64,000 bases of DNA from Paraburkholderia bannensis. Its GTDB lineage: Bacteria; Pseudomonadota; Gammaproteobacteria; Burkholderiales; Burkholderiaceae. Where the stretch lies: NCBI RefSeq assembly GCF_014200455.1, contig NZ_JACHBW010000025.1, forward strand, positions 1-64,000, written 5' to 3'. The stretch's first letter is position 1; the number at the start of each line of letters is the position of its first letter. This document shows, piece after piece, positions 54,725 to 63,285 of this stretch. Position numbers and translations under genes: made by a program. Under the pieces are notes generated by a model that was given only the letters and a program-made list of their open reading frames with translations, was not told the DNA's origin and searched no databases.

Positions 54725-57700
54725 ATGCAAACGACCGATAACGTCTCGACCCGGTATGAAGGCGCGCACGCCGCGCAGCTGGGTGGTCAGCCGCAGGACG
54801 GCCAGACCGGCGCAACGCAGTTCGCCGACCACAAGGTGATCCGCCGTAACGGCAGCGTTGTGGGCTTCGAGCCGTCGAAGATCGCCCTCGCCATGACCAA
54901 GGCATTCCTGGCCGTCAATGGCGGACAGGGTGCAGCATCGGCGCGCGTTCGCGAACTCGTCGAGCAGTTGACGCAGAACGTGGTGCGCGCGCTGGTGCGC
55001 AGCCGCCCGAACGGCGGCACGTTCCACATCGAAGACATCCAGGATCAGGTCGAACTCGCGCTGATGCGCGGCGGCGAGCACAACGTTGCGCGCGCCTACG
55101 TGCTGTATCGCGAAAAGCGCAGCCAGGAACGCACGCATGCGCCCGAAGCGGCAGCCGCGCCTGGCATCAACGTGATCGACAACGGCGTCTCGCGTCCGCT
55201 CGACATGCAAGCGCTGCGCGCGTTGATCGTGTCGGCAACCGAAGGTCTGGGCGACGCTGTGAGCGCCGACCCGATCGTCGCTGAAACGGTCAAGAACCTG
55301 TACGACGGCGTGCCGATGTCGCAGGTCTACGACTCGGCGATCCTCGCCGCACGCACGATGATCGAAAAGGATCCGGCCTACAGCCAGGTCACGTCGCGCA
55401 TCCTGCTGCACACGATCCGTCGCGAAATTCTGGAAGAAGAAGTCACGCAAGCCGACATGGGCTGGCGCTACGCCGAATACTTCCCGCAGTTCATCAAGCG
55501 CGGCGTCGAAGCCGGCCTGCTCGACGACAAACTGCAACAGTTCGACCTCAAGCGTCTGGGCAATGCGCTCGACGCCGGCCGCGACCTGCAGTTCGGCTAC
55601 CTCGGGCTGCAGACGCTGTACGACCGCTACTTCCTGCACGTCGGCGGCACCCGCATCGAAATGCCGCAGGCATTCTTCATGCGCGTCGCGATGGGCCTGT
55701 CGCTCAACGAAATCGACCGCGAAGCGCGTGCGATCGAGTTCTACAACGTGCTCTCGTCGTTCGACTTCATGTCGTCCACGCCCACGCTGTTCAACTCGGG
55801 CACGCACCGCTCGCAGCTGTCGTCGTGCTACCTCACGACGGTTGCCGACGACCTCGACGGCATCTACGAAGCGCTCAAGGACAACGCACTGCTGTCGAAG
55901 TTCGCCGGCGGTCTGGGCAACGACTGGACGCGCGTGCGCGCACTCGGTTCGCACATCAAGGGCACGAACGGCAAGTCGCAAGGCGTGGTGCCGTTCCTGA
56001 AGGTCGTGAACGACACGGCCGTGGCGGTGAACCAGGGCGGCAAGCGCAAGGGCGCGGTCTGCGCATACCTGGAAACCTGGCACCTGGACATCGAAGAATT
56101 CCTGGAGCTGCGCAAGAACACGGGCGATGACCGTCGCCGTACGCACGACATGAACACGGCGAACTGGATTCCCGACCTGTTCATGAAGCGCGTGATGGAA
56201 GGCGGCGACTGGACGCTGTTCTCGCCGTCGACCTGCCCGGATCTGCACGACCTGTTCGGCGCGGATTTCGAAAAGGCTTACGTCGCTTACGAAGAGAAGG
56301 CTGCGCGCGGCGAGATCAAGCTGTTCAAGAAGCTGCCGGCTGCGCAACTGTGGCGCAAGATGCTGGGCATGCTGTTCGAAACGGGCCACCCGTGGATCAC
56401 GTTCAAGGATCCGTGCAACGTGCGCTCGCCGCAGCAGCACGTCGGCGTCGTCCACTCGTCGAACCTGTGCACGGAAATCACGCTGAACACCAGCGACACG
56501 GAAATCGCCGTGTGTAACCTGGGTTCGGTGAACCTCGTCGCGCACATGATCGAACAGGCCGACGGCACGTTCGCGCTCGATCACGAGAAGCTCAAGCGCA
56601 CCATCAGCGTGGCGATGCGCATGCTCGACAACGTGATCGACATCAACTACTACGCAGTGGCGAAGGCGCGTAACTCGAACCTGAAGCACCGTCCGGTCGG
56701 CATGGGCATCATGGGCTTCCAGGACTGCCTGCACGTTCTGCGCACGCCGTTTGCTTCGCAAGAGGCGGTCGAGTTCGCCGATCGTTCGATGGAAGCGGTC
56801 TGCTACTACGCTTACTGGGCGTCGACGGAACTGGCAGCCGAGCGCGGCCGTTACTCGACCTACCGCGGCTCGCTGTGGGATCGCGGCATCCTCCCGCAGG
56901 ACACGATCAAGCTGCTCGAAGAAGCACGCGGCGGTTACGTCGAAGTCGATTCGAGCGAAACGATGGACTGGACCTCGCTGCGCGAGCGCATCGCCACGCA
57001 CGGCATGCGTAACTCGAACTGCATCGCGATCGCACCGACCGCGACCATCTCGAACATCATCGGCGTGTCGCCGTGTATCGAGCCGACGTTCCAGAACCTC
57101 TACGTGAAGTCGAACCTCTCGGGCGAATTCACGGTGGTGAACGACTACCTCGTTCGCGATCTGAAGGCGCGCGGTCTGTGGGACGAAGTCATGGTCGCCG
57201 ACCTGAAGTACTTCGACGGCATGCTCTCGCGCATCGACCGCGTGCCGGCCGATCTGCGCGCTGTGTACGCAACGGCGTTCGAAGTCGATCCGACGTGGCT
57301 GGTCGAAGCGGCCTCGCGTCGCCAGAAGTGGATCGACCAGGCGCAGTCGCTGAACATCTTCATGGCGGGTGCATCGGGCAAGAAGCTCGACGAGATCTAC
57401 AAGCTCGCATGGGTGCGCGGCCTGAAGACCACCTACTACCTGCGCACGATGGCGGCCACGCACGTCGAGAAGTCGACGGTCGCTCACGGCGCGCTCAACG
57501 CGGTGCCGACGGGCGGTTCGAACGGCGGCGGCGCAAGCGGCGGTGCTGGCTTCGGTGCAGCCGGCGGCGCAGCCAACGGTGGTTCGACGGTGATGCATTC
57601 GGCTCCCGCGCAGTCAGCCGCGCAGGCAGCCGCGCAGTCAGCCGATCAGGCCGCAGAAGCGGCACCGGAAGCGGAAGGTCCGGTGTGCATGATGCGTCCG

Positions 57701-57739
57701 GGCGATGCCGGCTTCGAAGAGTGCGAGGCTTGCCAGTAA
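54725..57739 (+). CDS. nrdA: Class Ia ribonucleoside-diphosphate reductase, alpha subunit
   Basis: NrdA reduces ribonucleoside diphosphates to deoxyribonucleotides with NrdB. The 1004-residue protein has an N-terminal ATP-cone (about 35-130, HKVIRRNGSVVGFEPSKIALAM) for allosteric activity control. The large ten-stranded barrel follows, with SSCYLTTV holding one active-site cysteine, NLCTEITLNT with the thiyl-radical Cys, and VAVNQGGKRKGA. A Gly/Ala-rich flexible tail leads to a CEAC pair that re-reduces the active site. It is longer than E. coli NrdA (761), with extra sequence at both ends. The ATG at 54725 follows AGGAG by eight bases; a TTG two codons upstream is less likely. Confidence 0.96.
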   Translation: MQTTDNVSTRYEGAHAAQLGGQPQDGQTGATQFADHKVIRRNGSVVGFEPSKIALAMTKAFLAVNGGQGAASARVRELVEQLTQNVVRALVRSRPNGGTFHIEDIQDQVELALMRGGEHNVARAYVLYREKRSQERTHAPEAAAAPGINVIDNGVSRPLDMQALRALIVSATEGLGDAVSADPIVAETVKNLYDGVPMSQVYDSAILAARTMIEKDPAYSQVTSRILLHTIRREILEEEVTQADMGWRYAEYFPQFIKRGVEAGLLDDKLQQFDLKRLGNALDAGRDLQFGYLGLQTLYDRYFLHVGGTRIEMPQAFFMRVAMGLSLNEIDREARAIEFYNVLSSFDFMSSTPTLFNSGTHRSQLSSCYLTTVADDLDGIYEALKDNALLSKFAGGLGNDWTRVRALGSHIKGTNGKSQGVVPFLKVVNDTAVAVNQGGKRKGAVCAYLETWHLDIEEFLELRKNTGDDRRRTHDMNTANWIPDLFMKRVMEGGDWTLFSPSTCPDLHDLFGADFEKAYVAYEEKAARGEIKLFKKLPAAQLWRKMLGMLFETGHPWITFKDPCNVRSPQQHVGVVHSSNLCTEITLNTSDTEIAVCNLGSVNLVAHMIEQADGTFALDHEKLKRTISVAMRMLDNVIDINYYAVAKARNSNLKHRPVGMGIMGFQDCLHVLRTPFASQEAVEFADRSMEAVCYYAYWASTELAAERGRYSTYRGSLWDRGILPQDTIKLLEEARGGYVEVDSSETMDWTSLRERIATHGMRNSNCIAIAPTATISNIIGVSPCIEPTFQNLYVKSNLSGEFTVVNDYLVRDLKARGLWDEVMVADLKYFDGMLSRIDRVPADLRAVYATAFEVDPTWLVEAASRRQKWIDQAQSLNIFMAGASGKKLDEIYKLAWVRGLKTTYYLRTMAATHVEKSTVAHGALNAVPTGGSNGGGASGGAGFGAAGGAANGGSTVMHSAPAQSAAQAAAQSADQAAEAAPEAEGPVCMMRPGDAGFEECEACQ

Positions 57740-58459
57740 CTCGGGTGACCCGCTCGCCAATAAAGCGGCAGCGCGCAGTGCAACACTGCGCGCATGACGC
57801 AGGACCGCGAGCCGTACAGCAGCAACCCGGCAGTACCGTAGTCAACAATAGTAGGTAGTCGTAGCGTTTGAAGGGCGGCGTGCGCAAGGCGCGCCGCCTG
57901 TCTCTCCCGACGAAGTGCCGATGTGCAACTAGCGACGCGGCACGCGCATTGCGGACCACCACGAACAAGAGGCTTCAGGAATCCCTGGGGTTTTTTGCGA
58001 GCGAGTGACTACAGTGTGTGATGAGAGTCGGGATGTGCCGCGCGAAGCATGTGAGATGCGACGCGAGATGCGCAGTGAGGCAGCGCGATCGACATGCGGA
58101 TCGACAGATTTCGCAGCAACGCAAAACGCGTGACGGACGTAGTGAAGGACAGCGTGGGAGCGAGCGTGAAAGCGATCGCAAGCGGCGAGTGAAGTTCCAT
58201 GCGAAGCACTCGCGAAACGAAGCCTCTTTCACCTGCGTTCACGATTGCGCGAAGACCACGATACGCGTCATGACAGTGACGTTCGAGCGACGCTGAAGCG
58301 AAGCTTGCGCACTGTTCACGCGAGTCGATCGAGACGATGCGATAACAAAGTGTTGTATCGAGGTCTCAACGCGAATCGAAAACAGGTTTTTTCGTGTGCG
58401 AACCCTTTTACCGCTCACGAAAAGATGGTACAAACCGTTCTAAATTGATGGTGACATTT
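57740..58459 (+). other. Unusually long nrdA-nrdB spacer
   Basis: This 720-bp region contains no convincing gene. A GC-rich hairpin GGCGGCG/CGCCGCC lies at 57874-57898. At 57967-57976 and 58219-58228 there is a 10-bp inverted repeat (AAGAGGCTTC with GAAGCCTCTT) enclosing about 240 bp of Arg/Ser-coding-like, purine-rich sequence with many GCGA and GAGCG words. A run of six T's follows a weak stem near 57990. Short open frames exist on both strands but lack any family features or ribosome-binding sites. The last 150 bases before nrdB are AT-rich and may hold a promoter. Confidence 0.5.
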
Positions 58460-59671
58460 ATGCTCAACTGGGATGACGAGAACACGGCCGTAACTCCGTC
58501 GAGCGGTGCGCAGCAAAACGCAATGCGCAACCTCGCGGGACAGGCTGTCTCTGCTCCGGGCATGCACTCCGCTCCTCAGTCCTCTTCGGCGCAAAACATC
58601 TTCGCCGCCGACTTCGCTGTCGCTCCGCCGCCGCAGACGCCGGTCTCGACCGAAGGTCGCGTGAATGTCGCCGACAAGCGCATCATCAACGGTCAGACCG
58701 ACGTCAATCAGTTGGTCCCGTTCAAGTACAAGTGGGCCTGGGAGAAGTACCTGGCTGGCTGTGCGAATCACTGGATGCCGCAGGAAGTGAACATGTCGCG
58801 CGACATCGCCCTGTGGAAAGACCCGAATGGTCTGACCGAGGACGAGCGCCGCATCGTGAAGCGCAACCTCGGCTTCTTCGTGACCGCCGACTCCCTCGCC
58901 GCCAACAACATCGTGCTCGGCACCTACCGGCACATCACGGCGCCCGAATGCCGCCAGTTCCTGCTGCGCCAGGCGTTCGAAGAGGCGATCCACACGCACG
59001 CATACCAGTACATCGTTGAATCGCTCGGTCTGGACGAAAGCGAAATCTTCAACGCGTACCACGAGGTCAAGTCGATCCGCGACAAGGACGAGTTCCTGAT
59101 TCCGTTCATCACGACGCTCACGGACCCCTCGTTCAAGACCGGTACGCTCGAAGCCGACCAGACGCTGCTCAAGTCGCTGATCGTGTTCGCTTGCATCATG
59201 GAAGGTCTGTTCTTCTATGTGGGCTTTACGCAGATTCTCGCGCTCGGCCGCCAGAACAAGATGACGGGCGCCGCTGAGCAGTATCAGTACATCCTGCGCG
59301 ACGAGTCGATGCATTGCAATTTCGGCATCGACCTGATCAACCAGATCAAGCTCGAAAATCCGCAGCTGTGGACCCCGGCGTTCCGCGCGGAAATCACCGA
59401 ACTGTTCAAGCAGGCCGTCGATCTCGAATACCGTTACGCGGAAGACACCATGCCGCGTGGCGTGCTGGGCCTGAACGCGTCGATGTTCAAGAGCTATCTG
59501 CGCTTCATCTGCAACCGTCGCTGCCAGCAGATCGGCCTCGACGCGCTGTTCCCGAACGAAGAGAACCCGTTCCCGTGGATGAGCGAAATGATCGACCTGA
59601 AGAAGGAACGCAACTTCTTCGAAACGCGTGTGATCGAGTATCAGACGGGCGGTGCGCTGACCTGGGAGTGA
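58460..59671 (+). CDS. nrdB: Class Ia ribonucleoside-diphosphate reductase, beta subunit
   Basis: NrdB carries the di-iron tyrosyl radical that starts catalysis in NrdA. The 403-residue protein has the metal ligands Asp in [11 protein letters not shown], Glu and His in [12 protein letters not shown], and Glu/His in the later [10 protein letters not shown] segment. Tyr182 in that HAY motif corresponds to the E. coli radical Tyr122, so this is class Ia rather than Ic. The N-terminal 65 residues are Gln/Ser/Pro-rich and absent from E. coli. The start MLNWDDEN at 58460 has GGTGAC eight bases upstream; upstream in-frame starts at 58394 and 58448 are less likely. Confidence 0.96.
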   Translation: MLNWDDENTAVTPSSGAQQNAMRNLAGQAVSAPGMHSAPQSSSAQNIFAADFAVAPPPQTPVSTEGRVNVADKRIINGQTDVNQLVPFKYKWAWEKYLAGCANHWMPQEVNMSRDIALWKDPNGLTEDERRIVKRNLGFFVTADSLAANNIVLGTYRHITAPECRQFLLRQAFEEAIHTHAYQYIVESLGLDESEIFNAYHEVKSIRDKDEFLIPFITTLTDPSFKTGTLEADQTLLKSLIVFACIMEGLFFYVGFTQILALGRQNKMTGAAEQYQYILRDESMHCNFGIDLINQIKLENPQLWTPAFRAEITELFKQAVDLEYRYAEDTMPRGVLGLNASMFKSYLRFICNRRCQQIGLDALFPNEENPFPWMSEMIDLKKERNFFETRVIEYQTGGALTWE

Positions 59672-60110
59672 CCCGGACGCACTGCGCAGTCAGTCATTTG
59701 GGGTTGCCGCGAGGCGCTACGCGAGCGCCTTCGCCGGCATGACGATTAGGAGCAGGAACGCCTGATGCAAAGCGTGCCCGGAGCCCTGGCGGCTCAACTA
59801 CGTGTAAGGCACTTTGCGAACCCTTCAGAGGGATGGGCAAACTTCCCCCCGGAAAAAGGCGCGAGCCGTGTGGCTTGCGCCCTCAACGAACGTTGCCCGG
59901 TGTCGGTAGCCGACGCCGGAAAGACTTGGCGCGCCGTGTCATTGGACACGGCGCGCCTTACCGCATTCATTAGCGTAAGCGCGCGGGATCAGCGTACGCC
60001 GATGAATAGCCCGCTTTGTAGCGTGCGCCCTGAGAAGCGTTTGCGGGAAGCGGGTTTTGACGAAGGGTGTAGTTTGAACTGACTCTCATCTGAACCTGAA
60101 GGAGAAAAAA
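59672..60110. other. nrdB to histone-like gene spacer
   Basis: This 439-bp spacer has three hairpins in its middle (described separately at 59852-59957). A 105-residue open frame at 59765-60082 crosses them but has no ribosome-binding site or family features. I see no clear promoter for the downstream gene. Confidence 0.45.
59852..59957 (-). ncRNA. Candidate minus-strand structured RNA (three hairpins ending in a terminator)
   Basis: Three stable stems lie in a row: 59928-59940 with 59945-59957 (13 bp, perfect, 4-nt loop), 59897-59906 with 59910-59919 (10 bp, one wobble), and 59858-59867 with 59872-59881 (10 bp, one wobble). Read on the minus strand, the last stem is followed by five T's, a normal intrinsic terminator, giving a possible RNA of about 105 nt or more. 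On the plus strand no stem has a T-run. No convincing minus-strand promoter is visible, so this is only a candidate; the stems could instead end the nrdB transcript. Confidence 0.3.
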
Positions 60111-60737
60111 ATGGCACTTGCCAAGAAGAAACCGGCGGTCAAGAAAGCCGCAGTGAAGAAGGTCGCAGCGAAGAAGGCTGCTGCTCCGGCGAAGAAGGCC
60201 GCAGTGAAGAAAGTGGCCGCGGTGAAGAAGGTTGCTGCGAAGAAGGCAGCACCGGCGAAGAAGGTTGCTGCGAAGAAGGCAGCGCCGGCCAAGAAGGCAG
60301 CACCGGCGAAGAAGGTTGCAGCCAAGAAAGTCGCCGTGAAGAAGGTTGCTGCGAAGAAGGCAGCACCGGCGAAGAAGGTCGCAGCGAAGAAGGTTGCAGC
60401 GAAGAAAGTCGCCGTGAAGAAGGTTGCTGCGAAGAAGGCGGCACCGGCGAAGAAGGCCGCAGCGAAGAAGGTTGCAGCGAAGAAAGTGGCCGTGAAGAAG
60501 GTTGCTGCGAAGAAGGCAGCACCGGCGAAGAAGGCTGCGCCCGCGAAGAAGGCTGCTGCCAAGAAGGCTGCGCCTGCGAAGAAGGCCGCGCCTGCTGCGA
60601 AGAAGCCCGCTGCGAAGAAGGCTGCCGCTGCTGCGCCTGCGGCTCCTGCTGCGCAACCGGCTGCGCCCGCAGCAACGGTGAAGACGGCGCTGAACCCGGC
60701 TGCTGCATGGCCGTTCCCGACGGGCAGCCGTCCGTAA
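60111..60737 (+). CDS. Histone H1-like Ala/Lys-rich DNA-binding protein
   Basis: This 208-residue protein is almost entirely built from AAKK, VAAKK and APAKK-type pentapeptides and hexapeptides, like the C-terminal domain of eukaryotic histone H1 and the Bordetella BpH1/chlamydial HctB group. Such proteins bind DNA without sequence preference and can condense the nucleoid. A 26-residue higher-order unit recurs between about 60300 and 60533. The C-terminal 35 residues change to Ala/Pro-rich sequence ending in AAWPFPTGSRP. AAGGAG lies seven bases before the ATG. Its length is expected to vary between strains. Confidence 0.9.
   Translation: MALAKKKPAVKKAAVKKVAAKKAAAPAKKAAVKKVAAVKKVAAKKAAPAKKVAAKKAAPAKKAAPAKKVAAKKVAVKKVAAKKAAPAKKVAAKKVAAKKVAVKKVAAKKAAPAKKAAAKKVAAKKVAVKKVAAKKAAPAKKAAPAKKAAAKKAAPAKKAAPAAKKPAAKKAAAAAPAAPAAQPAAPAATVKTALNPAAAWPFPTGSRP
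60300..60533 (+). repeat. 78-bp tandem repeat inside the histone-like gene
   Basis: Units at 60378-60455 and 60456-60533, and a nearly complete one ending at 60377, encode the pattern VAAKK-VAAKK-VAVKK-VAAKK-AAPAKK with only a few base differences. Smaller 15-bp GCGAAGAAGGTTGC-like units repeat throughout 60120-60600. Confidence 0.85.
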
Positions 60738-60765
60738 GCCGTTCGAGTTGTACAAGCAGTAAAAG

Positions 60766-60805
60766 CCGAAGCACGCGAGAGTCAGTTAAACAACGCGTGC
60801 TTCGG
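60766..60805. terminator. Hairpin after histone-like gene
   Basis: A perfect 12-bp stem (60766-60777 with 60794-60805) with a 16-nt loop, 28 bases after the stop. A TTTT lies on its minus-strand side and none on the plus side, so it is not a textbook plus-strand terminator. Confidence 0.5.
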
Positions 60806-60844
60806 TGGTCGGGCCTGGCGGCTTGCTCGCGAGGTTCGGCCTGC

Positions 60845-60881
60845 AATCCCGTCGCAGGGTTCTCCGCGACGGGATTTTTTT
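60845..60881 (+). terminator. Rho-independent terminator of the histone-like gene
   Basis: An 11-bp stem (60845-60855 with 60866-60876) followed by a T-run to 60881. Of the 342-bp gap to the lipoprotein gene, the remainder holds only hairpins; no gene is seen. Confidence 0.88.
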
Positions 60882-60940
60882 CGTCTGCGAGTTTTGCTCG
60901 ACCTGTGCTGCTCGCGCTACAGGATCACAACGCGGGCATG

Positions 60941-60974
60941 AAAAAAGGCGCATGCACAGGGGAGAGCATGCGCC
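60941..60974 (-). terminator. Terminator of the glycine-zipper lipoprotein gene
   Basis: On the minus strand a GGCGCATGC/GCATGCGCC stem (60966-60974 with 60947-60955) is followed by six T's. It lies 105 bases past the lipoprotein stop. Confidence 0.85.
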
Positions 60975-61079
60975 TGAGGTTCCGCAGATCAGGCGCATGG
61001 CACCCGCGCTGCGGTACAGGGGAAACCGGTCTTCGGTTGCCGACGTGATGCACACGTCAGCGCGAGTCAAGCTACAGCC

Positions 61080-61556
61080 CTAGTGCGTCACGCGCGTCAC
61101 GCCGCCGCTAGAGAGCAGGCGCACGCGGTCGCCGGCCTGGAACACTTCACCGGTGGCGGACTGCGTGATGGCGCGATAGTCGCCGTTATCCAGGCGCACA
61201 GTGATTTCGAGGCCATCGTGCACGGCGACGCCGTTCTCCACCGCATTGCCGGCCACCGCGCCCGCGATGCCGCCGATGATGCCAGTGACGATCGAGCCGC
61301 GGCCGCCGCCGATCGCGCTGCCGGCCACCGCGCCAAGCGCGCCGCCGCCGACTGCGCCCAGACCGCTAGGCTGGCCGTTGTTCGAGCTGATCTTCACCGC
61401 CCGCACGCTTTCGACCACGGCCATGCGCACCGTGGCTTCGCGTTGCGCCTGCGAGGCGGTGTACACGTCGGCGGAACTGCTGTTATAGGCACAACCCGTC
61501 ACGGCGAGCGAGCCCGCGATCATGACGGCCACAATCAGACGATTTGTTGTTTTCAT
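61080..61556 (-). CDS. Glycine-zipper outer-membrane lipoprotein (SlyB/Pcp-like)
   Basis: This 158-residue protein has a lipoprotein signal peptide with the lipobox VTGC (Cys at about 22). Two Gly/Ala-rich segments near 65-110 (GAVGGGALGAVAGSAIGGG, GIIGGIAGAVAGNAVE) form a glycine-zipper 2TM domain. A C-terminal beta region contains ITVRLDNGDYRAI and VFQAGDRVRLLS. SlyB-type proteins stabilise the outer membrane under stress. The start at 61556 is preferred because it gives a standard signal peptide; an in-frame start at 61571 adds five residues. Confidence 0.9.
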   Translation of the reverse strand: MKTTNRLIVAVMIAGSLAVTGCAYNSSSADVYTASQAQREATVRMAVVESVRAVKISSNNGQPSGLGAVGGGALGAVAGSAIGGGRGSIVTGIIGGIAGAVAGNAVENGVAVHDGLEITVRLDNGDYRAITQSATGEVFQAGDRVRLLSSGGVTRVTH

Positions 61557-61614
61557 TTCCCGTAACTCCAATGCGCTTCAATGCACGCCGTTCCCGCGGC
61601 GCTGCGCTAGCTGT

Positions 61615-62556
61615 TCACAGCGACAGCTCGTAACCGAACGCCGCCTTGAAACGTTCCTCGATCTGCGCCTTGCCAGGCGCATAGTTCTGCGGACCTTGTT
61701 GTTCGATCTTGAGCGCGCCCATCAGGCTGGCCAGACGCCCGGTGGTTGCCCAGCCGAGCTTGTTCTCGATGCCGTAGAGCAGACCGCCGCGGAATGCGTC
61801 GCCGCAACCGGTGGGGTCGAGCACGCGTTCGGCCTGCACAACGGGAATCTCTTCGATCTGGCCGTCGTGGTAGATCTGCGAGCCTTGCTCGCCGCGCGTG
61901 ATGATGAGCGCATCCACCTTGCTGGCCATCTCTTCGATCGACCAGCCGGTGCGGTGGCTCACAAGGTTGGCTTCGTAATCGTTGACCGTCAGATAGGTCG
62001 CAAGTTCAATCGCGCGACGCAGCGACGCACCGTCGAACAGCGGCAAACCTTGACCCGGATCGAAGACAAACGGGATTTTTGCGGCTGCGAGCTGCTCCAC
62101 GTGCTGAACCATGCCGTCGAAGCCGTCCGGCGCGACGATGCCGAGCTTGATGCCGGGCGCTTCGTCTGCCTTGTTCACGTGCGATTGCATCATCGCGCCC
62201 GGGTGGAACGCGGTGATCTGGTTGTTTTCGAGATCGGTCGTGATCATCGCCTGCGCCGACCACATGTCGGGCAGCACGCCCACATGGGTGGTGTTCAGGC
62301 CGAGCGCGGCGAAGCGGTCCATGTAGGGCTGCGCGTCGTTGGCGCCGAGCGTGCCCATGATGCGCGCATCGCCGCCCAGCAAATGCAGCGCGTAGCCGAT
62401 ATTGCCGGCGCAGCCGCCGAATTCGCGGCGCATCGTCGGCACGAGGAAGCTCACGTTCAGGATGTGCACCTGCTCGGGCAGGATGTGCTCCCGGAAGCGA
62501 CCCTCGAAGGTCATGATGTTGTCGTAGGCGAGCGAGCCGCAAATGAGCGTAGCCAA
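61615..62556 (-). CDS. PfkB-family carbohydrate/adenosine kinase
   Basis: This 313-residue ribokinase-fold protein is usually annotated as adenosine kinase or carbohydrate kinase. It shows the N-terminal FGGCAGNIGYALHLLGG substrate motif and the C-terminal catalytic signature DPTGCGDAFRGG with its anion hole and catalytic Asp. The start is a TTG at 62556 (TTG-GCT-ACG), preceded by AGGA nine bases upstream; it yields the family start MATLICGSLAYDN. An in-frame start at 62631 adds 25 residues without family similarity. The true substrate is not certain from sequence. Confidence 0.88.
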   Translation of the reverse strand: MATLICGSLAYDNIMTFEGRFREHILPEQVHILNVSFLVPTMRREFGGCAGNIGYALHLLGGDARIMGTLGANDAQPYMDRFAALGLNTTHVGVLPDMWSAQAMITTDLENNQITAFHPGAMMQSHVNKADEAPGIKLGIVAPDGFDGMVQHVEQLAAAKIPFVFDPGQGLPLFDGASLRRAIELATYLTVNDYEANLVSHRTGWSIEEMASKVDALIITRGEQGSQIYHDGQIEEIPVVQAERVLDPTGCGDAFRGGLLYGIENKLGWATTGRLASLMGALKIEQQGPQNYAPGKAQIEERFKAAFGYELSL

Positions 62557-62656
62557 GGCGGGAATTCCTGTGATGCGTGTGATGAAAGAGGGCGGCGCGG
62601 CGGGCGATGTCGTTTCGATGAGTCTTCGCAATGCCGCTACGCGCCGCCGTCCGTGA

Positions 62657-63157
62657 TTACTTCAGCGCGGCGAGCGCTGCGTCGTAGTTCGGCTCGTTCT
62701 TGATTTCGCCGACGCGTTCGGCGTACACGACGTTGTCGTCGGCGTCGATCACGACCACGGCGCGTGCCGTCAGGCCGGTCAGCGGGCCGCTGGTGATGTC
62801 CACGCCGTAGGCTTGCGCGAACTCGTGGCCGCGGAAGGTCGACGCCGTGACGACGTTTTCGATGCCTTCGGTCGTGCAGAAGCGGCCGGCGGCGAACGGC
62901 AGGTCGCCCGAGATCACGACGACAGCGGTGTTTTCGAGGTTCGCTGCCGCTTCGTTGAACTTGCGCGTCGAGGTGGCGCAGGTCGGCGTGTCGAGGCTCG
63001 GAACGATGTTCAGGACCTTGCGCTTGCCTGCGAAATCGGCGAGGGCGACGGGCTTCAGATCCTTGCCGACGAGCGAGAACGACGGGGCTTTCTGGCCCGG
63101 CGCCGGGAAGGTGCCTGCGACGTCGATCGGGTTACCGCCTAGCGTGACTTGACTCAT
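62657..63157 (-). CDS. tpx: Thiol peroxidase Tpx
   Basis: Tpx is an atypical two-cysteine peroxiredoxin that reduces hydroperoxides with thioredoxin. The 166-residue protein has the peroxidatic Cys60 in [10 protein letters not shown] and the resolving Cys94 in RFCTTEG, at the family's usual spacing. The start at 63157 has GGAGAG upstream; the frame is open further to 63691, but that region is antisense to the DUF3426 gene. It lies 100 bp upstream of the kinase gene on the same strand. Confidence 0.96.
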   Translation of the reverse strand: MSQVTLGGNPIDVAGTFPAPGQKAPSFSLVGKDLKPVALADFAGKRKVLNIVPSLDTPTCATSTRKFNEAAANLENTAVVVISGDLPFAAGRFCTTEGIENVVTASTFRGHEFAQAYGVDITSGPLTGLTARAVVVIDADDNVVYAERVGEIKNEPNYDAALAALK

Positions 63158-63285
63158 GATGCTCTCCGGATTCAAAGCTGTTGTGGTGAGTGGCGCACCC
63201 GACGGGGTCGGGTGCCAGGGGCGCGCGAGCGTGCATCGTGTGAGCGGCGCGCTCGCGCGCGGGGATGCGTGGTTAAGTGTCGCCG

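Noticed and set aside
54587-57598. 1003-codon open frame antisense to nrdA
   Set aside because: Same composition artefact, opposite a fully supported nrdA.
58018-58296. 92-codon open frame in the nrdA-nrdB spacer (and 85-codon frame opposite)
   Set aside because: Composition is Arg/Ser/Cys-rich with no start signal; the two strands code equally well, which suggests non-coding sequence.
59765-60082. 105-codon open frame upstream of the histone-like gene
   Set aside because: It crosses three strong hairpins, has no ribosome-binding site and shows no recognisable protein features.
60120-60600. Repeat array that could suggest CRISPR
   Set aside because: Repeats are in-frame coding units of the Ala/Lys-rich protein without unique spacers of constant length, and no cas genes are nearby.
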